From contig CAYWVO010000013.1 of NCBI GenBank assembly GCA_964461835.1, positions 8,109 through 72,108 on the forward strand: DNA of 64,000 nt, in the 5' to 3' direction. The position numbers were made by a program, and so were the translations under genes. This stretch comes from CAYWVO01 sp964461835. Its GTDB lineage: Bacteria > Zixibacteria > MSB-5A5 > WJJR01 > JAJRUJ01. The notes under the pieces were generated by a model that was not told the DNA's origin, did not search any database, and saw only the letters and a list, made by a program, of their open reading frames with translations. Positions 16,420 to 24,995 of the stretch are shown here, one piece after another. The stretch's first letter is position 1, and each line of letters opens with the position of its first letter.

Positions 16420-16673
16420 AGAATCCTATGCCGCTTAAGGGAGATCATGTGATCAACCTCCGCCTTTCCTGGGAATTGAAATCGCGAATTCATCGCGTGG
16501 CGGAGAATGAACACCGTTCCGTATCCGAGGTCTGCCGCGTGTTATTGTTGACGGCTTTGCCCATTTTCGAGGGCATCGAGCAAGCCCGCGAGCGGGCGCT
16601 GACGCTGTGGCAGGAGACTCGGGCGTCCGGCGAGCGTTTAATTGAAGAGACATCCGCTGTTCGCGAGTCATAG
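16416..16673 (+). CDS. Ribbon-helix-helix (Arc/CopG-like) protein
   Basis: 85 residues. The N-terminal 45 residues fit a ribbon-helix-helix fold: strand VINLRLSWEL, then helices KSRIHRVAENEHRSVSEVCR and LLLTALPIFEG. A helical charged tail follows (EQARERALTLWQETRASGER). Such proteins bind DNA as dimers through the strand. ATG 16416 overlaps the stop of the sigma-like gene by 4 nt, with AGAGGAG at 16402-16408 upstream. An antitoxin role is possible for the fold, but no toxin gene is adjacent. Confidence 0.72.
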   Translation: MKNPMPLKGDHVINLRLSWELKSRIHRVAENEHRSVSEVCRVLLLTALPIFEGIEQARERALTLWQETRASGERLIEETSAVRES

Positions 16674-16732
16674 TTTTATCAGACTTTTGTTTAACCGTTG
16701 TCTCCGGAGAGTTGACTAGCTACATTCCGCCC

Positions 16733-19303
16733 ATGGCCAAGCGCAAGAAACAGAAAGCAAAAGCCGCCAAGGCGGCTCCTCCGAAACAGCAGAAGAAGAC
16801 CCAACCGGCGGACTGGGAGCGCTTCATTGAGCGACACCCGTTTCTGTCGGCGGTCATCATTTTTGCCGCATTGGTAATCATTTTCTTCGGCATTATCCGT
16901 CCAGCGCTGTTTGCCTTCGATATGATGGTATATGGCACGGATACCATGGCTGCCGCGCCGTTTTTCCGGGGTTTTTACGCCGACTTCTGGCGCGAGCACG
17001 GAGAGATGCCGCTCTGGGAGCCGTACATTCACGGCGGGATGCCGTTTGTCGACGCGATGCACGGAGATATATTCTATCCCGCGGCGATTTTGCAGGTCAT
17101 TTTTCCGGTGACCTACGCCCTGGGCTTGAAGTTGATTCTGCATGTGTTTCTGGCCGGGGTTTTCATGTATCTCTTTCTGCGGGAGTGGGGGCTTTCCTGG
17201 CGGTCCAGTGTCTTTGGCGGCATTTTGTACATCTTCACCCCCGCGCTGGTCTCATTGATGTATCCGGGGCACGACGGAAAAATGTACGTCACTGCGCTGA
17301 CTCCGCTGGCGTTTATGTTTTTGCATCGCGGCGTGGTGACCCGGCAGTTCGCGTCGTTTTTTGTCTTCGGTTTGGTGTACACCTTGCTGGTGTTGACTGC
17401 CCACGTGCAGATGGCGTATTACGCCTCGTGGGGGCTGGGGCTGTATTTTTTGTACATGCTCTGGGATCAGCACCGGTATAATCCCCGAAAAATCGCCAAA
17501 CCCATACTTGCCTTTGCACTGGCGGTGGTGCTCGCGCTGGGGGCGTCAGCCATCCAATGGCTGTCCCCCTATTTTTATCTGCAGAACCATTCCCAGCGGA
17601 TTCAACATACCGAAGAAAGAGGCTTTGAGTGGGCGACGTCCTGGTCAATGAACGCCGCGGAGGTCGGCCAGTTACTGGTTCCTGAATTTCCCGGCAATAA
17701 TGTAAACGATCCAAACGCGCGGTCGGGGGCCGCAAACACCTACTGGGGCGCGAATTACTTCAAGTTGAATTCCGAGGCGGTCGGGGTGTTTGCCCTGTTT
17801 TTTGCAATTCTGGCTTTGGTCCGGTTCCGCACCCGGCAGGCGGTCTTCCTGGGAGTTCTCTCTTTGTTTGCGCTGGTATACGCCACTGGGAGCAGTACGC
17901 CGCTTTTCACATTGAGTTATTATCTGGTGCCGATGGTGAAGAATTTCCGTGCACCGAGTATGATCAATTTTCTCTACGCCTTTGGCCTGGTGGTGCTTGC
18001 CGCGTGGGCGGTACACAAACTGGAGAGCAATAAAATTAATGACCGGTCACGGAGCCGGACTCTGCGGGCGGCGTTGATTATCGCCGCGGTGTACTCGGGT
18101 ATTACGGTACTTATCTCGCTGGGGGGCGAGGGCTTTTTTCGTGGTTGGGCCGGCCTTTTTCAGGGCGATGTGGATGCGCAGACCGCCCAGGCGATCACAG
18201 CCAATACCCCGCGAGTGATTGCCGCGCTCTGGATTTCCACTGTGCTGCTCTGGGGTGCAGTGGGATTGATCTGGCTGCGGTTTACCCGCTCGCTGTCCAC
18301 GACGGCGGTCGTTGCCGGACTGGCGCTACTGGCGATTATCGATTTGTGGCGGGTGGATGCCCGGTATGTTTATACCGTTGATCCGGACAATTACTATCGT
18401 CGCTCGGCACTCATCGACCGCCTCCAACAAATCCAGGAAGAATCGGGACCGACCCGGACATTCATTCTCCCCGGCACGGTGCCGGACAATTATTTGGCAA
18501 TGTATGGCTTGGGTGAAGTATCGTTGTCGGCCATGCACGGTAATCACTTGCTCTCCTACGATAATTTCACCGGCCGCCACGAACGCCCACAAAACCTGGT
18601 TTATCAACATGTCCTGGATCTGTTGAACGTGGGCTACGTGCTCAGTCCAATGCCGGCCGAACAGCTCATTCAGCAAGCGGAGCAGGCCCGCAATCCGGAA
18701 TTGTTGTTGATCGCCAGAATGATCGCCGGGTGGGGTGCATCTCGGGAAGCCGTCGGTGGCTTTCATCTATACGAAAATCCTTCGGCGGTCTCGCGGGCGA
18801 CATTGTATTTCGGGTACCAGGTCGAACCGGATCATGAACGGGTACTTAAGCGGGTCAAAGACCCCAAGTTTCCCCATCGGCGCATCCTCTTGTTGGAGAA
18901 AGAAATCCCGCAGTTGCCTCCGACCGACAATCCCGAGAGCCTGCCGCCATGTATCCCGATGCAGATCGTCGAGAATTCCATCAACGAAATGGAGGTGGCG
19001 GTCGATGTGCCGCGCGACGCTATGCTGTTCCTTGCTGAAAACTACTATCCCGCGTGGCGCGCAGAAGGGGACGGAGAACCACTTGAGATATACCGGGCGG
19101 ATTACACGTTCCGGGCAATATTTGTCGAGGCAGGAACCTCCCGAATTCACCTCTATTTCGAAAATCCGAAATTCACTCTGGCCACCTGGTTGAGCGGTGG
19201 CTGTATCCTATTGCTGGTGGCCGGCTTAGGGGTAACTTCTTTTGTATCCCGTCGACGTTCCCCCGAATCGCATACAATTGAACAGAAACCCCCAGAGGAA
19301 TAG
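16733..19303 (+). CDS. YfhO-type large membrane protein (putative lipid-linked glycosyltransferase family)
   Basis: 857 residues. A Lys/Ala-rich cytoplasmic N terminus (KRKKQKAKAAKAA) precedes a first helix (SAVIIFAALVIIFFGIIRPAL) and a conserved periplasmic loop with DMMVYGTDTMAAAPFFRGFY and PLWEPYIHGGMPFVDAMHGD. That loop is the GT-C-like start seen in YfhO proteins. About a dozen more helices follow, then a soluble region of about 200 residues, and a final helix (WLSGGCILLLVAGLGVTSF). YfhO proteins are linked to glycosylation of cell-wall polymers; the substrate here is unknown. ATG 16733 is preferred over TTG 16712; no strong ribosome site is seen. Confidence 0.8.
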   Translation: MAKRKKQKAKAAKAAPPKQQKKTQPADWERFIERHPFLSAVIIFAALVIIFFGIIRPALFAFDMMVYGTDTMAAAPFFRGFYADFWREHGEMPLWEPYIHGGMPFVDAMHGDIFYPAAILQVIFPVTYALGLKLILHVFLAGVFMYLFLREWGLSWRSSVFGGILYIFTPALVSLMYPGHDGKMYVTALTPLAFMFLHRGVVTRQFASFFVFGLVYTLLVLTAHVQMAYYASWGLGLYFLYMLWDQHRYNPRKIAKPILAFALAVVLALGASAIQWLSPYFYLQNHSQRIQHTEERGFEWATSWSMNAAEVGQLLVPEFPGNNVNDPNARSGAANTYWGANYFKLNSEAVGVFALFFAILALVRFRTRQAVFLGVLSLFALVYATGSSTPLFTLSYYLVPMVKNFRAPSMINFLYAFGLVVLAAWAVHKLESNKINDRSRSRTLRAALIIAAVYSGITVLISLGGEGFFRGWAGLFQGDVDAQTAQAITANTPRVIAALWISTVLLWGAVGLIWLRFTRSLSTTAVVAGLALLAIIDLWRVDARYVYTVDPDNYYRRSALIDRLQQIQEESGPTRTFILPGTVPDNYLAMYGLGEVSLSAMHGNHLLSYDNFTGRHERPQNLVYQHVLDLLNVGYVLSPMPAEQLIQQAEQARNPELLLIARMIAGWGASREAVGGFHLYENPSAVSRATLYFGYQVEPDHERVLKRVKDPKFPHRRILLLEKEIPQLPPTDNPESLPPCIPMQIVENSINEMEVAVDVPRDAMLFLAENYYPAWRAEGDGEPLEIYRADYTFRAIFVEAGTSRIHLYFENPKFTLATWLSGGCILLLVAGLGVTSFVSRRRSPESHTIEQKPPEE

Positions 19304-19315
19304 CATGTTTGTCGG

Positions 19316-20083
19316 CTAGCGTCTGCCTTTCAGCAACGGACTCACCGGCGGTTTTCTGCTGGTCACAAGGTGCGGGTGCGCAGATTGGATGACGGGCACT
19401 CGCAGCGAACCGCACAACGGGCATTTCGATTCTTTATCCGAGCGCGAAAACTCATGTTCCGGGCATTGAAAGAGAACCGGTACCGCAACCTGATACCGTT
19501 TCTTGCACAGGTTCCGATCCTTGTATGCGAAAGATACTCGTCCAGGATGTCCCCGGCAGATGAAACCGCGCAGCCGCGTAAGGCCGAAGATTAATGAGTA
19601 GATAAGGGTCTGGTTGTCCTCCTGGGGCAGATTGGCCAGTTTGACCGAGATCGTAAATACGCCATCCGGGCTCAGCGTGTAGTCAACGGGGGCGAACAAA
19701 TGCTCTTTGCGCTTGGGGTCCGTGCTGCGAAAGTATGGGATTTTCCGTTTTGGGTCCTCCTGGACGGTAAAATCGACCAGACGAATGCCCAATGAGTCGT
19801 CCGGCGTACGCAGGACACCGTCGATATCTTCAAGGTCAATTAGCTCACCGTCGGCATCATACACGAAGACACGGATTCCATCCGGGCAGCCCAGGGTCTC
19901 CAGTTGATACGGACGCCGTTCGATCAACTTTCCGCCGTGCGGGCCATAGGTGGTGTCCATCACCTCGTTGGAATTCATTATTCGGGGAATTTCTTTGAAA
20001 CCTGATTGGGCTTTGACGGGGGTCGGCAATAACATGCCGGTGGTTACTGCGATCGCGATGAATGGTGTGATTAATCGGGTCAT
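19316..20083 (-). CDS. Exported protein with a C-terminal zinc-ribbon-like motif
   Basis: 255 residues. A signal peptide (ITPFIAIAVTTGMLLPTPVKA) is followed by a predicted beta-rich region (GIRVFVYDADGELIDLEDID, then TLSPDGVFTISVKLANLP) and, near the C terminus, two Cys-containing knuckles, FQCPEH and CPLCG, that could bind a metal. A zinc ribbon on an exported protein is unusual; a metal-handling or redox-partner role is only a guess. It converges with the YfhO gene (12-nt gap) and diverges from the Fe-S gene at 20221. Family not recognised. Confidence 0.65.
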   Translation of the reverse strand: MTRLITPFIAIAVTTGMLLPTPVKAQSGFKEIPRIMNSNEVMDTTYGPHGGKLIERRPYQLETLGCPDGIRVFVYDADGELIDLEDIDGVLRTPDDSLGIRLVDFTVQEDPKRKIPYFRSTDPKRKEHLFAPVDYTLSPDGVFTISVKLANLPQEDNQTLIYSLIFGLTRLRGFICRGHPGRVSFAYKDRNLCKKRYQVAVPVLFQCPEHEFSRSDKESKCPLCGSLRVPVIQSAHPHLVTSRKPPVSPLLKGRR

Positions 20084-20220
20084 ATCCGTTATACACCTCG
20101 TGTCTCTTCGTGTCGACTGTTCCAGTCCTTTCCTTGTCCGCCAATATAATACAAGTTCGCCAAAAGGAAAGCGGTGCCCCGTCCGGCATTGCCGCTTGCC
20201 TTGGGAGGGCCATGCTGTGC

Positions 20221-21576
20221 ATGTTAGGAGTGAACGGGATAATACAGATCGGCCGGGCTGTGCTCATTGTCTATTTGCTGACAGGCATCCTCATTTCCGC
20301 TTTCTGGATTGCCATGGTGATATCTTCGCTTGCCGAGCGCCAACTACGGGCGGCGTGGTTGAGTGCTATCCTATTCGCGGGATACGCGGCATTTTGGCTC
20401 GGTTGGTACCTGCTTTTCGACGGCGAGCCGCTGGCGCTGGCAGGTCCGGTAATTGTCGCGGCGATTTTTGTCAGCCTGTTTTACCTGCCGTTGGGCCATA
20501 AGCGGCCGCTGGTGGCGAAGCCGACCGGAGAGCGGTTCGATGAACGTTCGATGATGTTTGCGCGTGAGGAGTATCAGCCCGGTAGCGAACAATTCGAACA
20601 CTATTACGCAATGCATCCCGAACATCGCGACATTGATAATTCAATCCGTAAACTCCCCGAGTTGCTGGAGCCGGGCGGACGCTTTTATGAGCCGGTGCTC
20701 GCGCAGTATATCAAAGCGACCTTTCAGGCGAATCGCGAATTGTTGCCATTCGTCGATGGTCCGGTTGCCGAAGAGAAATTGGCGGTCGATCCGCAGGAGA
20801 TCACCGCCAAAGTGAAAGCCTACACGCGCGGACTGGGGGCCGATGAGGTCGGGGTGGGGCTGCTGAACCCGGCGTGGGTGTACTCGCATGCCGGGCGCGG
20901 CCCGGAGCCGTGGGGAAAAGAGATAAATCTCTCTCACAAGTATGCCATCGCGTTTACGATCGAGATGGATTACGGGCATGTCGAGGCTGCGCCGAAATTG
21001 GATATAACCGAGGAGACCGCCAATGGCTATCTGGCGGGCGCGATCATCTCGGTGGCGCTGGCGCGATTTATTCGCGAGATGGGTTACCCTGCGCGGGCGC
21101 ATATCTCCGGCAGCAATTACCAGGTGATTGCACCGGCTGTGGCACATGACGCGGGTTTGGGGGAGTTGGGACGGTTCGGCTATCTGATTTCCCGTGAGTA
21201 CGGCGGCCGGGTGCGACTGGGCGCGGTGACGACGGATTTGCCGCTGGTGCCGGATCAGCCGATCCATTTCGGGGTGCAGGAATTTTGTGAAACCTGCAAA
21301 AAATGCGCGATCAACTGCCCGTCCAAATCGATCCCCGCCGGGACGAAGACTAACGTTCGCGGCGTGGAGAAATGGCAACTGGAGATGGAGACCTGCCTGC
21401 GCTACTGGCGGGTGGTCGGCTCGGACTGTGGGATTTGCATGAAAGTCTGCCCGTTCTCACATCCAAATACGCTGGTGCATAAAATGATTCGTGCCGGGAT
21501 CAAGCGCTCGGCGTTCGCCCGACGGGTGTCTTTGTGGGGGGATGATGTTTTTTATGGGAGGAGGGTGAAGTACTGA
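20221..21576 (+). CDS. Membrane-anchored reductive-dehalogenase-like / epoxyqueuosine-reductase-like Fe-S protein
   Basis: About 451 residues. Three N-terminal membrane helices (AVLIVYLLTGILISAFWIAM, AAWLSAILFAGYAAFWLGWY, AGPVIVAAIFVSLFYLPLG) precede a soluble region that matches the reductive dehalogenase core: ADEVGVGLLNPAWVYSH, a YAIAFTIEMDYGH block, and MGYPARAHISGSNYQVIAPA. Two 4Fe-4S motifs follow, CETCKKCAINCP and CGICMKVCP. Related enzymes use a corrinoid; no such binding can be proved from motifs. No twin-arginine signal and no rdhB-like anchor gene are seen. ATG 20221 is preferred for its spacing from GGGAGGG (20203-20209); ATG 20212 is an alternative. Confidence 0.72.
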   Translation: MLGVNGIIQIGRAVLIVYLLTGILISAFWIAMVISSLAERQLRAAWLSAILFAGYAAFWLGWYLLFDGEPLALAGPVIVAAIFVSLFYLPLGHKRPLVAKPTGERFDERSMMFAREEYQPGSEQFEHYYAMHPEHRDIDNSIRKLPELLEPGGRFYEPVLAQYIKATFQANRELLPFVDGPVAEEKLAVDPQEITAKVKAYTRGLGADEVGVGLLNPAWVYSHAGRGPEPWGKEINLSHKYAIAFTIEMDYGHVEAAPKLDITEETANGYLAGAIISVALARFIREMGYPARAHISGSNYQVIAPAVAHDAGLGELGRFGYLISREYGGRVRLGAVTTDLPLVPDQPIHFGVQEFCETCKKCAINCPSKSIPAGTKTNVRGVEKWQLEMETCLRYWRVVGSDCGICMKVCPFSHPNTLVHKMIRAGIKRSAFARRVSLWGDDVFYGRRVKY

Positions 21577-21895
21577 ATCAGCAACGGCGGGGTGGTATCG
21601 GGACTCTCATGTTCGCTCCGCTCACATTCGGAACCCGGCCTACATTTGGCACTCCGCCACCCCCCGCACAAGAGGCAGCATGGGAATCCTGCCCATGATC
21701 ACGGGCGGGACGCCCGTGCCACCATGAAAACCTGGTTCGTGTAAGCCCTCTGCACCAGCCATATGAGCCGGGATGACCCCGGGCTCCGCCCAAGGTAACA
21801 ATACGTCTGCCGCGCACACGTCAAACAAAGGGTGGCAACCCCAAACTCGGTCCGCCGGAGGCGGGCTTTATTTGGGGTTGTAGTCATCGTGCACG

Positions 21896-21950
21896 TGTAG
21901 GGGCAGGTTTAAAACCTGCCCAACGGGCGGGTCTTAGACCCGCCCCTACA
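21896..21950 (+). repeat. Compound inverted-repeat element with 9-bp ends
   Basis: Ends TGTAGGGGC (21896-21904) and GCCCCTACA (21942-21950) are exact inverted repeats. Inside are two further stems: GGGCAGGTTT with AAACCTGCCC, and GGGCGGGTC with GACCCGCCC. A short form of the same element occurs at 44731-44759. Confidence 0.8.
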
Positions 21951-21974
21951 AATAGCCACCCCGCCACCCTAATA

Positions 21975-22059
21975 TGGATCCCGGCTCAGGGCCGGGATGA
22001 CAAGCGGGGACGACCAGCCTAATCCGGTGCCCCGGGCAGACGAGACGTCTGCTGCGCAC
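21975..22059 (+). repeat. 85-bp repeat, copy 1
   Basis: Begins TGGATCCCGGCTCAGGGCC, which with GGGATGACA forms a short stem (ATCCCGGC with GCCGGGAT), and ends GACGTCTGCTGCGCAC. It is identical over all 85 bp to copy 3. Confidence 0.9.
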
Positions 22060-22106
22060 CCGAAATGACTATGAACGGTGTTGATCCCTCGCTACGCGAG
22101 GGCAAC

Positions 22107-22161
22107 TGGATCCCGGCTCAGGGCCGGGATGACAAGCGGGGACGACCAGCCTAATCCGGTG
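22107..22161 (+). repeat. 85-bp repeat, copy 2, truncated by the gap
   Basis: The first 55 bp match copies 1 and 3 exactly, then the sequence runs into N. It is preceded by an inverted repeat CTCGC tacGCGAG (22089-22101). Confidence 0.88.
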
Positions 22162-22261
22162 NNNNNNNNNNNNNNNNNNNNNNNNNNNNNNNNNNNNNNN
22201 NNNNNNNNNNNNNNNNNNNNNNNNNNNNNNNNNNNNNNNNNNNNNNNNNNNNNNNNNNNNN
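22162..22261. other. Assembly gap of 100 N
   Basis: Exactly 100 N bases, the usual placeholder for a scaffold gap of unknown length. It falls where one copy of the 85-bp repeat stops and another starts, so repeat collapse is the likely cause. Confidence 0.97.
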
Positions 22262-22346
22262 TGGATCCCGGCTCAGGGCCGGGATGACAAGCGGGGACGA
22301 CCAGCCTAATCCGGTGCCCCGGGCAGACGAGACGTCTGCTGCGCAC
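22262..22346 (+). repeat. 85-bp repeat, copy 3
   Basis: Starts at the first base after the gap and is identical to copy 1 (21975-22059) over 85 bp. Confidence 0.9.
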
Positions 22347-22354
22347 AATGTCAT

Positions 22355-22403
22355 GGTGTCGGGTTTCTCGGTATGCTCCGCATCCCTCGGAGCCCGACCT
22401 ACA
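22355..22403 (+). repeat. 49-bp dispersed repeat, copy A
   Basis: Begins GGTGTCGGGTTTCTCGG and ends CCCGACCTACA. The TCGGG and CCCGA ends can pair. It differs from the copy at 25162-25210 at about four positions. Confidence 0.85.
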
Positions 22404-22422
22404 TTAGATAATGGATGGTCAG

Positions 22423-23331
22423 TTACCCGCGGATTACCTTATTTACGATATCCGAGCGGAGGATCATGCCGATTAAGCATTCGTCGTTGTCGATGACCGG
22501 TACGCGGCGAATGTTGCGGAAAATCATCATCGCCGCCACCTCGACAATCGGGGTATCCTCGTTGCAGGTGACCACCTTGCGGGTCATGATTTCGCCGACT
22601 TTGATTTCATCTTCGCGCTTGAGCAGCTCGTCGAACGGCTCAGCTTCCGGGCTGAACGACATATTTTCAATCAGCGATTCGTAATCGGGCAGCGCTGCTT
22701 TAATCAGGTGTTTTTCGGAGATAATTCCCAGTACCCGCATGTCGTCGTCGACCACCGGCGCTCCCGAAACCCGATAGCGGTAGAAGAGGTTGGCGACATC
22801 TTTGAGCGTGGCGTCGGGGGTGGTGTAGAAGACATTCCGGTGCATGATATCGCGTACCGCCAGGTGCTTTTTGACCGTGAGGCCGGATTCCCAGATTTTA
22901 CGAATCACCGACTCGGCGTCCGGTTGTTTGGTGAGTTCCTGGATATTGCCGTTTTCGCGGGCGAACCGCGAAAATGCCGAGAGAGTCTGTAAGTATAACT
23001 GGGCGATACTGCGGGGCGTGAGCAACAGGCAGATTGCGTACAGCCGTTTTTTATCCGGGGTGTCAGAGTCAATGCCTTTGCGGGAAATCCCCAGCGCAAT
23101 GTACATCTCATCGACCGCGTCGGTGCGGGCATGGGGGAAGGCGATGCCGTGCCCGTAGGAGGTATTCTCCATCTCCTCGCGTTCGGCAATCGCGCGAGCG
23201 ATCGCCTGCCGGTCCAGTTCCGGGTGATGCTGGATAACCCGGTCCAGCAATTCATCGATTGCTTCGGTCTTGGATTTGGCGCGTAATTCGGGAATCACCA
23301 GATCGGATTCTAACAGCGCGGCGAGCCTCAC
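22423..23331 (-). CDS. PTS EIIA (fructose/Ntr-type) domain fused to two CBS domains
   Basis: 302 residues, GTG start. Residues 1-150 form a PtsN/fructose-IIA domain with the phospho-accepting His at about 67 in HGIAFPHART. Two CBS modules follow (VRDIMHRNVFYTTPDATLKD, then VGEIMTRKVVTCNEDTPIVE), each ending in a DxxxxGIIS/GMI-type strand; CBS pairs usually sense adenine nucleotides. It is probably regulatory rather than sugar transport, since no EIIB/C is nearby. The GTG overlaps the stop of the DUF502 gene upstream on the same strand (GTGA at 23328-23331), so the two are translationally coupled. Such fusions occur next to membrane transporters or channels. Confidence 0.88.
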   Translation of the reverse strand: MRLAALLESDLVIPELRAKSKTEAIDELLDRVIQHHPELDRQAIARAIAEREEMENTSYGHGIAFPHARTDAVDEMYIALGISRKGIDSDTPDKKRLYAICLLLTPRSIAQLYLQTLSAFSRFARENGNIQELTKQPDAESVIRKIWESGLTVKKHLAVRDIMHRNVFYTTPDATLKDVANLFYRYRVSGAPVVDDDMRVLGIISEKHLIKAALPDYESLIENMSFSPEAEPFDELLKREDEIKVGEIMTRKVVTCNEDTPIVEVAAMMIFRNIRRVPVIDNDECLIGMILRSDIVNKVIRG

Positions 23332-24014
23332 AGCATTAACTCCTTCTTACTTTCCGATGGATGGTTCACTGCCTTGCCGCGAATGGCGTGCGGCGTGGCG
23401 ATTCCGCCGGACATCAGGATTTTTACTGCTTCCTCTATCGACAACTCTACTGGGGTCACGCTCCGTTTGGGGACCATCACCACAAATCCACTCACCGGCG
23501 TCGGGGTGGTCGGCACAAATACGCTGATGTAATCATCCGGCTCGCTGCCGAGATCAATCGTCATCTCGGCGGCGGCAAACGCCAGCGCAAAAATCCCTTC
23601 CCGAGGATATTCGATTAGGACCACTTGGTCAAACATCTTTTTCTGGGGCCGGGTGAAAGCTTCAACCAATTGTTTAACAGCAGCATAAATCGCCCGCACC
23701 AGCGGCGTCCGCATAAAGAACAGCTCACCCAACGCGTAAACCCGCGAGCCAAAGACGTTACGGGTAAACAGCCCCGCCAGCAGAATGAGCGCTACGGTGG
23801 CGGCAATGCCCATGCCCGGTATTGAGTAACCAAGCATTTTGGTCAGCAGGGGAGAGAGAAGACCATCGATTTTCAGAAAGAGGAAATAGAGGACCGAGAT
23901 AGTGACTACCGCCGGGACCACTACCAGGATTCCCCCGGTGAAGTGGCGGCGGATTGTCCCCACGAATTGCCGCCAAAGAGACCGATCCTCATCGGCGTTG
24001 AACAGGTCATCCAT
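23328..24014 (-). CDS. DUF502 family membrane protein
   Basis: 228 residues. A basic N terminus (RRHFTGGILVVVPAVVTISV) runs into the first helix. A second helix (IAATVALILLAGLFTRNVFG) is followed by the family block ELFFMRTPLVRAIYAAVKQL and FDQVVLIEYPREGIFALAF, then a soluble end with VFVPTTPTPVSGFVVMVPK. These are standard DUF502 features. The family is inner-membrane and uncharacterised in bacteria. It overlaps the PTS/CBS gene by 4 nt, so a joint membrane-regulatory role is likely. Confidence 0.88.
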   Translation of the reverse strand: MDDLFNADEDRSLWRQFVGTIRRHFTGGILVVVPAVVTISVLYFLFLKIDGLLSPLLTKMLGYSIPGMGIAATVALILLAGLFTRNVFGSRVYALGELFFMRTPLVRAIYAAVKQLVEAFTRPQKKMFDQVVLIEYPREGIFALAFAAAEMTIDLGSEPDDYISVFVPTTPTPVSGFVVMVPKRSVTPVELSIEEAVKILMSGGIATPHAIRGKAVNHPSESKKELML

Positions 24015-24068
24015 ACTATTTCTAATGTCGGTTTTTCCCGGCGAATGTACACCGGGCCAGCGCCCCGG

Positions 24069-24995
24069 CTATTCGAAGCGTGGCGGTGGCGTGGTGGGTT
24101 CATCGGGGGGTGGGGGAGGGGCGGCCGCGGCCGGTACGCCTGATCCGCCCAGCCGGAGCGCATCGAAGAAAAAAGTCCAGACACAAGATCGGTAGCTGTT
24201 GAAATAGGCGACAACTGCCACACCAATCGGGAGCAAAACGAGAACACCAAAGATGATGCCGGCAACGTTGTTTATCAAATACAGGGCAACGAGTGGAATA
24301 GCTAACACCAGGAAAATCAAGATCACGGCCAGGGAGAGTACGATCAGGATCAAGACCGCAATAATTCCCATGAGGGTCGATTTGCCCAGTTCGTCTTGCA
24401 ACAGGGACAATCCGGAGCCGATCGCATCGATCAGACCGCGATCCTCCAGCATGACAAACCGCTCGGCGTAGGAAAAGACAATCGAGAGATAGAATATGAG
24501 GATAAAGAACGTGGGGATGGAAAATATGAGGGCTAAAATAAATAGTGCTGTAGCGATGAGTTTGGCGACAAGGCAGAGCAGCACAAAGGCCATCAGCAGA
24601 GAGATACCCAAGACAATCTGGCAAATCAGCAGGCCGAACATCGGCGGGAATTTGTAAAATCCCGCTTTCCAGGCGTCGGTAAATGAGTGTTCCTGTCCCC
24701 GATCAATGCGGCCCGCGCTGGAAATTAAGCCTCCTTCGGCGATTCGTTCAATGATCATCAGGGCAATGATTACAATGAACACCAGGAAGATCACAAAAAG
24801 TGAAATTCCGACCAACCAATCCATACTCGCCGGATTGGCGGCGAGATCTTCCCAGTCAAAGGAGCCGGATACATCGCGGCGGTCTTCAATGATACTCAAG
24901 CCGAATGTGATATCGGCAAACAGGCCGAGAACCCAGAGGTACTTGTTTTGCCAGACAACCGTGAGTGCTTTTTCGATAATTTTGCCGTAATTCAT
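24069..24995 (-). CDS. Polytopic membrane protein with a Pro-rich tail
   Basis: 308 residues. The N terminus (NYGKIIEKALTVVWQNKYLW) resembles families annotated as DUF7544 or glycerophosphodiester phosphodiesterase membrane domains. About six long helices follow, rich in Ile/Leu/Val, for example LFVIFLVFIVIIALMIIERI. The tail is Ala/Pro-rich (GVPAAAAPPPPPDEPTTPP) and probably cytoplasmic. No catalytic motif. It lies 54 nt upstream of the DUF502 gene on the same strand, so it may be the first gene of a three-gene operon with DUF502 and PTS/CBS. Confidence 0.75.
   Translation of the reverse strand: MNYGKIIEKALTVVWQNKYLWVLGLFADITFGLSIIEDRRDVSGSFDWEDLAANPASMDWLVGISLFVIFLVFIVIIALMIIERIAEGGLISSAGRIDRGQEHSFTDAWKAGFYKFPPMFGLLICQIVLGISLLMAFVLLCLVAKLIATALFILALIFSIPTFFILIFYLSIVFSYAERFVMLEDRGLIDAIGSGLSLLQDELGKSTLMGIIAVLILIVLSLAVILIFLVLAIPLVALYLINNVAGIIFGVLVLLPIGVAVVAYFNSYRSCVWTFFFDALRLGGSGVPAAAAPPPPPDEPTTPPPRFE

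Larger units (their letters stand above)
21577..22422 (+). repeat. Intergenic repeat island of several REP-like families, interrupted by an assembly gap
   Basis: No gene. The stretch is a mosaic of short GC-rich inverted repeats: an element at 21700-21718 (CACGGGCG gga CGCCCGTG), a compound element at 21896-21950, three copies of an 85-bp unit (21975-22059, 22107 into the gap, 22262-22346) and a 49-bp unit at 22355-22403 shared with 25162-25210. The region before 21660 carries a degenerate relative of the 49-bp unit ending in CCCGGCCTACA. Reading frames across it exist on both strands but consist of repeat sequence. Confidence 0.85.

Noticed and set aside
21975..22346. Possible CRISPR array from the repeated units
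   Set aside because: Units are 85 bp with irregular 47-70+ bp intervals, partly palindromic, only three copies and no cas genes nearby.
21578..22354. Several frames on both strands in the repeat island, some crossing the N gap
   Set aside because: They translate REP-like sequence and N; no protein support.
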